DNA of 6,201 nt, from contig PWOE01000165.1 of the NCBI GenBank assembly GCA_003557585.1, forward strand, positions 1-6,201. Direction: 5' to 3'. The translations under genes and the position numbers were made by a program. Within the stretch, counting starts at the first letter, position 1, and each line of letters begins with the position of its first letter. Under the pieces are notes generated by a model. The model was not told where the DNA came from. It did not search any database and was given only the letters and a program-made list of their open reading frames with translations. Positions 5,462 through 6,201 of this stretch are shown in pieces. Source of the DNA: Candidatus Nealsoniibacteriota bacterium. GTDB taxonomy: Bacteria > Patescibacteriota > Minisyncoccia > Minisyncoccales > CSSED10-335.

Positions 5462-5554
5462 ATCAAAACCGAGGAGCTTTTGAAGCAAATTTTGGTAATT
5501 GTTGTTATCGTTGTGTTTATCCTTATCTTGTATTATACGAAAGGAGGTGGGTAA
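5462..5554 (+). CDS. 30-residue single-span membrane protein with apparent ATC start
   Basis: The frame reads (M)KTEELLKQ followed by a run of Ile, Val, Leu and Phe (residues 10-23), then YYTKGGG. This is one short transmembrane helix with a charged N-terminal helix (Lys2, Glu4, Glu5, Lys8). The only start supported by the Shine-Dalgarno site is ATC at 5462. AUC initiation is rare but known in bacteria, and a sequencing or assembly change from ATG is possible. A longer version from a TTG at 5369 would lie inside the sortase gene and across the promoter, so it is rejected. The C-terminal Lys-Gly-Gly-Gly is encoded by the Shine-Dalgarno site of the next gene (AAAGGAGGTGGG). The pair is probably co-translated. 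Function unknown; a small membrane subunit or regulator is only a guess. Confidence 0.6.
   Translation: MKTEELLKQILVIVVIVVFILILYYTKGGG
5542..5548 (+). promoter_or_regulatory. Shine-Dalgarno site selecting a GTG start
   Basis: AGGAGGT lies 7 nt before GTG (5556) but 13 nt before the in-frame ATG (5562). The distance favours GTG. The site is embedded in the last codons of the preceding small gene, an arrangement that ties the two reading frames together. Confidence 0.75.
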
Positions 5555-5555
5555 G

Positions 5556-5675
5556 GTGAAGATGAAGAAAGCCTTCAACCCGGGAAATATTCTCATATTG
5601 GTCATGTTCATATTTTTCTTTATTCTTCTATTTGGCCAGACTGTGGGAATCAATGTTTGGGGTATGTGTGGATAG
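5556..5675 (+). CDS. 39-residue single-span membrane protein
   Basis: The protein reads MKMKKAFNPGN, a hydrophobic helix at about 12-27 (ILILVMFIFFFILLFG), then QTVGINVWGMCG. The Lys-rich start predicts the N-terminus inside and a short glycine-rich tail outside, ending in Cys-Gly. GTG is chosen over the ATG two codons later because of the Shine-Dalgarno spacing. It begins one base after the stop of the 30-residue gene, so the two form a tight pair. The 5' arm of the terminator lies within its last codons. The function is unknown. Two tandem membrane peptides with strong translation signals could be a toxin-like pair, subunits of a membrane complex, or structural envelope peptides; the sequence does not decide. 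Confidence 0.72.
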   Translation: MKMKKAFNPGNILILVMFIFFFILLFGQTVGINVWGMCG

Positions 5676-5700
5676 TTGTCTCCACTCTACCCCTTTTTTT
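5659..5700 (+). terminator. Strong intrinsic terminator after the small membrane-protein pair
   Basis: GGGGTA (5659..5664) pairs with TACCCC (5688..5693), and GTGGA (5668..5672) pairs with TCCAC (5681..5685). The loop is 8 nt and a small internal loop separates the two stems. Seven T residues follow at 5694..5700. It overlaps the end of the 39-residue gene and isolates the pair from the next promoter. Confidence 0.9.
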
Positions 5701-5715
5701 ATACAATAAATAAAC

Positions 5716-5743
5716 TTGACAAAAAAGAACAGTATGATATAGT
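5716..5743 (+). promoter_or_regulatory. Extended -10 promoter for the right-edge gene
   Basis: Perfect TTGACA (5716..5721), a 16-bp spacer and TATAGT (5738..5743), preceded by TGA (extended -10). Transcription should begin near 5750, giving a leader of about 44 nt with a strong Shine-Dalgarno site. It follows the terminator at once, so the gene has its own transcript. Confidence 0.85.
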
Positions 5744-5793
5744 TTTTGTGCATAGCTCTTTACAATAAATATAAGGAAAGGAGGTCATTTTAA

Positions 5794-6201
5794 ATGACCA
5801 ACAAAGGCAAGAAGAAAAAAAACTTTTGGGAGATCGCAGGAAAGATTGCAATCCTTTTTCTGGCAATAGCAATAATCTTTAGTGCAGGACTATTGCTTGG
5901 AAGGGGATGCAGCGCTAGATTAGTCCCGAGAGAGACAAGAGCTTTTTATTCTGCCGAGCACCATTCAACGAGTGTTCGACAGTCTGCGTCACCAATAGAA
6001 ATAGAGAAGGTGACGCAGGTTGGTCAAGACGTGGAGATTCTTTTTGTAACGACCCAGGGGTTTCCTCTAGGACAAACCATCTGGGCTGAGGTCGTTTTTC
6101 GTGACGGTAGAACTGTCGTTACGGAAAACACGGTAACCCCAGGAAGTCTCGGAAGGGGCTCTCTGGGATTCAGAGGAAACCTCAGAGACATATTTGAGAT
6201 T
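5794..6201 (+). CDS. Membrane-anchored, probably extracellular protein, cut by the right edge
   Basis: A frame of 136 codons is open to the end of the window. The ATG at 5794 is preceded by AAAGGAGGT at 8 nt. The start is very basic (TNKGKKKKN) and is followed by a hydrophobic signal-anchor at about 14-36. The segment after it, GRGCSAR, does not fit a lipobox, so lipoprotein processing is unlikely. Residues about 45-68 look like a disordered linker. From about 70 on, the pattern of alternating hydrophobic residues with Gly and Thr (EILFVTTQGFPLGQTIWAEV and onward) suggests an extracellular beta-sandwich. The family is not recognised. GC content is about 50% over the last 260 bases, clearly above the rest of the window, and codons ending in C or G are more frequent. 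The neighbouring sortase could act on such a protein, but the C-terminus is not visible. Confidence 0.85.
   Translation, partial: MTNKGKKKKNFWEIAGKIAILFLAIAIIFSAGLLLGRGCSARLVPRETRAFYSAEHHSTSVRQSASPIEIEKVTQVGQDVEILFVTTQGFPLGQTIWAEVVFRDGRTVVTENTVTPGSLGRGSLGFRGNLRDIFEI

Noticed and set aside
138..5675. Absence of TGA stop codons, hinting at UGA recoding as in Gracilibacteria
   Set aside because: The seven complete genes end in TAA or TAG, but none contains an in-frame TGA, and seven stops are too few to infer recoding in AT-rich DNA.
5900..5920. Lipobox before the Cys in the right-edge protein
   Set aside because: The residues before the Cys (LGRGC) include Arg at -2 and do not match the small/hydrophobic lipobox pattern.
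1..6201. CRISPR array, tRNA, insertion sequence or toxin-antitoxin module
   Set aside because: No regularly spaced repeats, cloverleaf, transposase or recognisable toxin-antitoxin family was seen on either strand.

Overview
The window looks like a low-GC bacterial chromosome fragment, most likely from the Candidate Phyla Radiation (Patescibacteria, Parcubacteria-like). This is an inference from gene style, not from a marker gene. The supporting traits are short AT-rich Lys/Ile-rich genes, a membrane-anchored ClpC-like AAA+ protein paired with a small membrane protein, a CAP-domain protein flanked by transmembrane segments, a small class-E-like sortase, genes that seem to be translated from leaderless mRNAs, and many small hypothetical proteins. 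No rRNA, tRNA, CRISPR array, insertion sequence or phage gene was seen.

Left part (1-825). A protein start on the minus strand runs off the left edge (51..1). It is divergent from a 104-aa, possibly winged-helix protein (138..452), whose start codon follows a nested hairpin. That gene converges on a symmetrical GC-rich terminator (459..483), shared with a 52-aa, extremely acidic protein on the minus strand (646..488). The acidic gene was found by reading the reverse strand. It has a consensus promoter (TTGACA-16-TATAAT), a leader of about 95 nt and a good Shine-Dalgarno site.

Middle (825-5394), all on the plus strand. A 135-aa membrane protein overlaps by 11 nt an 835-aa membrane-anchored ClpC relative. 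In the ClpC relative the first AAA+ module has lost its nucleotide-binding residues. The second module keeps them but lacks the aromatic pore loop and the ClpP-docking tripeptide. A strong promoter then drives a CAP-domain protein whose ATG sits at the predicted transcription start. A sortase begins one base after the CAP stop codon. Together these read as a cell-envelope module: membrane AAA+ machine, extracellular CAP domain, and a transpeptidase for surface proteins.

Right part (5395-6201). The style changes: promoters become extended -10, Shine-Dalgarno sites become near-perfect AAAGGAGGT, and GC rises to about 50% in the last 260 bases, from roughly one third in the lines sampled upstream. 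One promoter drives two tiny membrane proteins (30 and 39 aa) ending at a strong terminator. The first lacks a normal start codon and appears to start at ATC. A second promoter drives a membrane-anchored, probably extracellular beta-rich protein that is cut by the right edge.

The most notable points are the apparently non-threading ClpC-like protein with its coupled partner, the paired tiny membrane proteins with a possible AUC start, the leaderless starts, and the uniform 16-bp promoter spacers.
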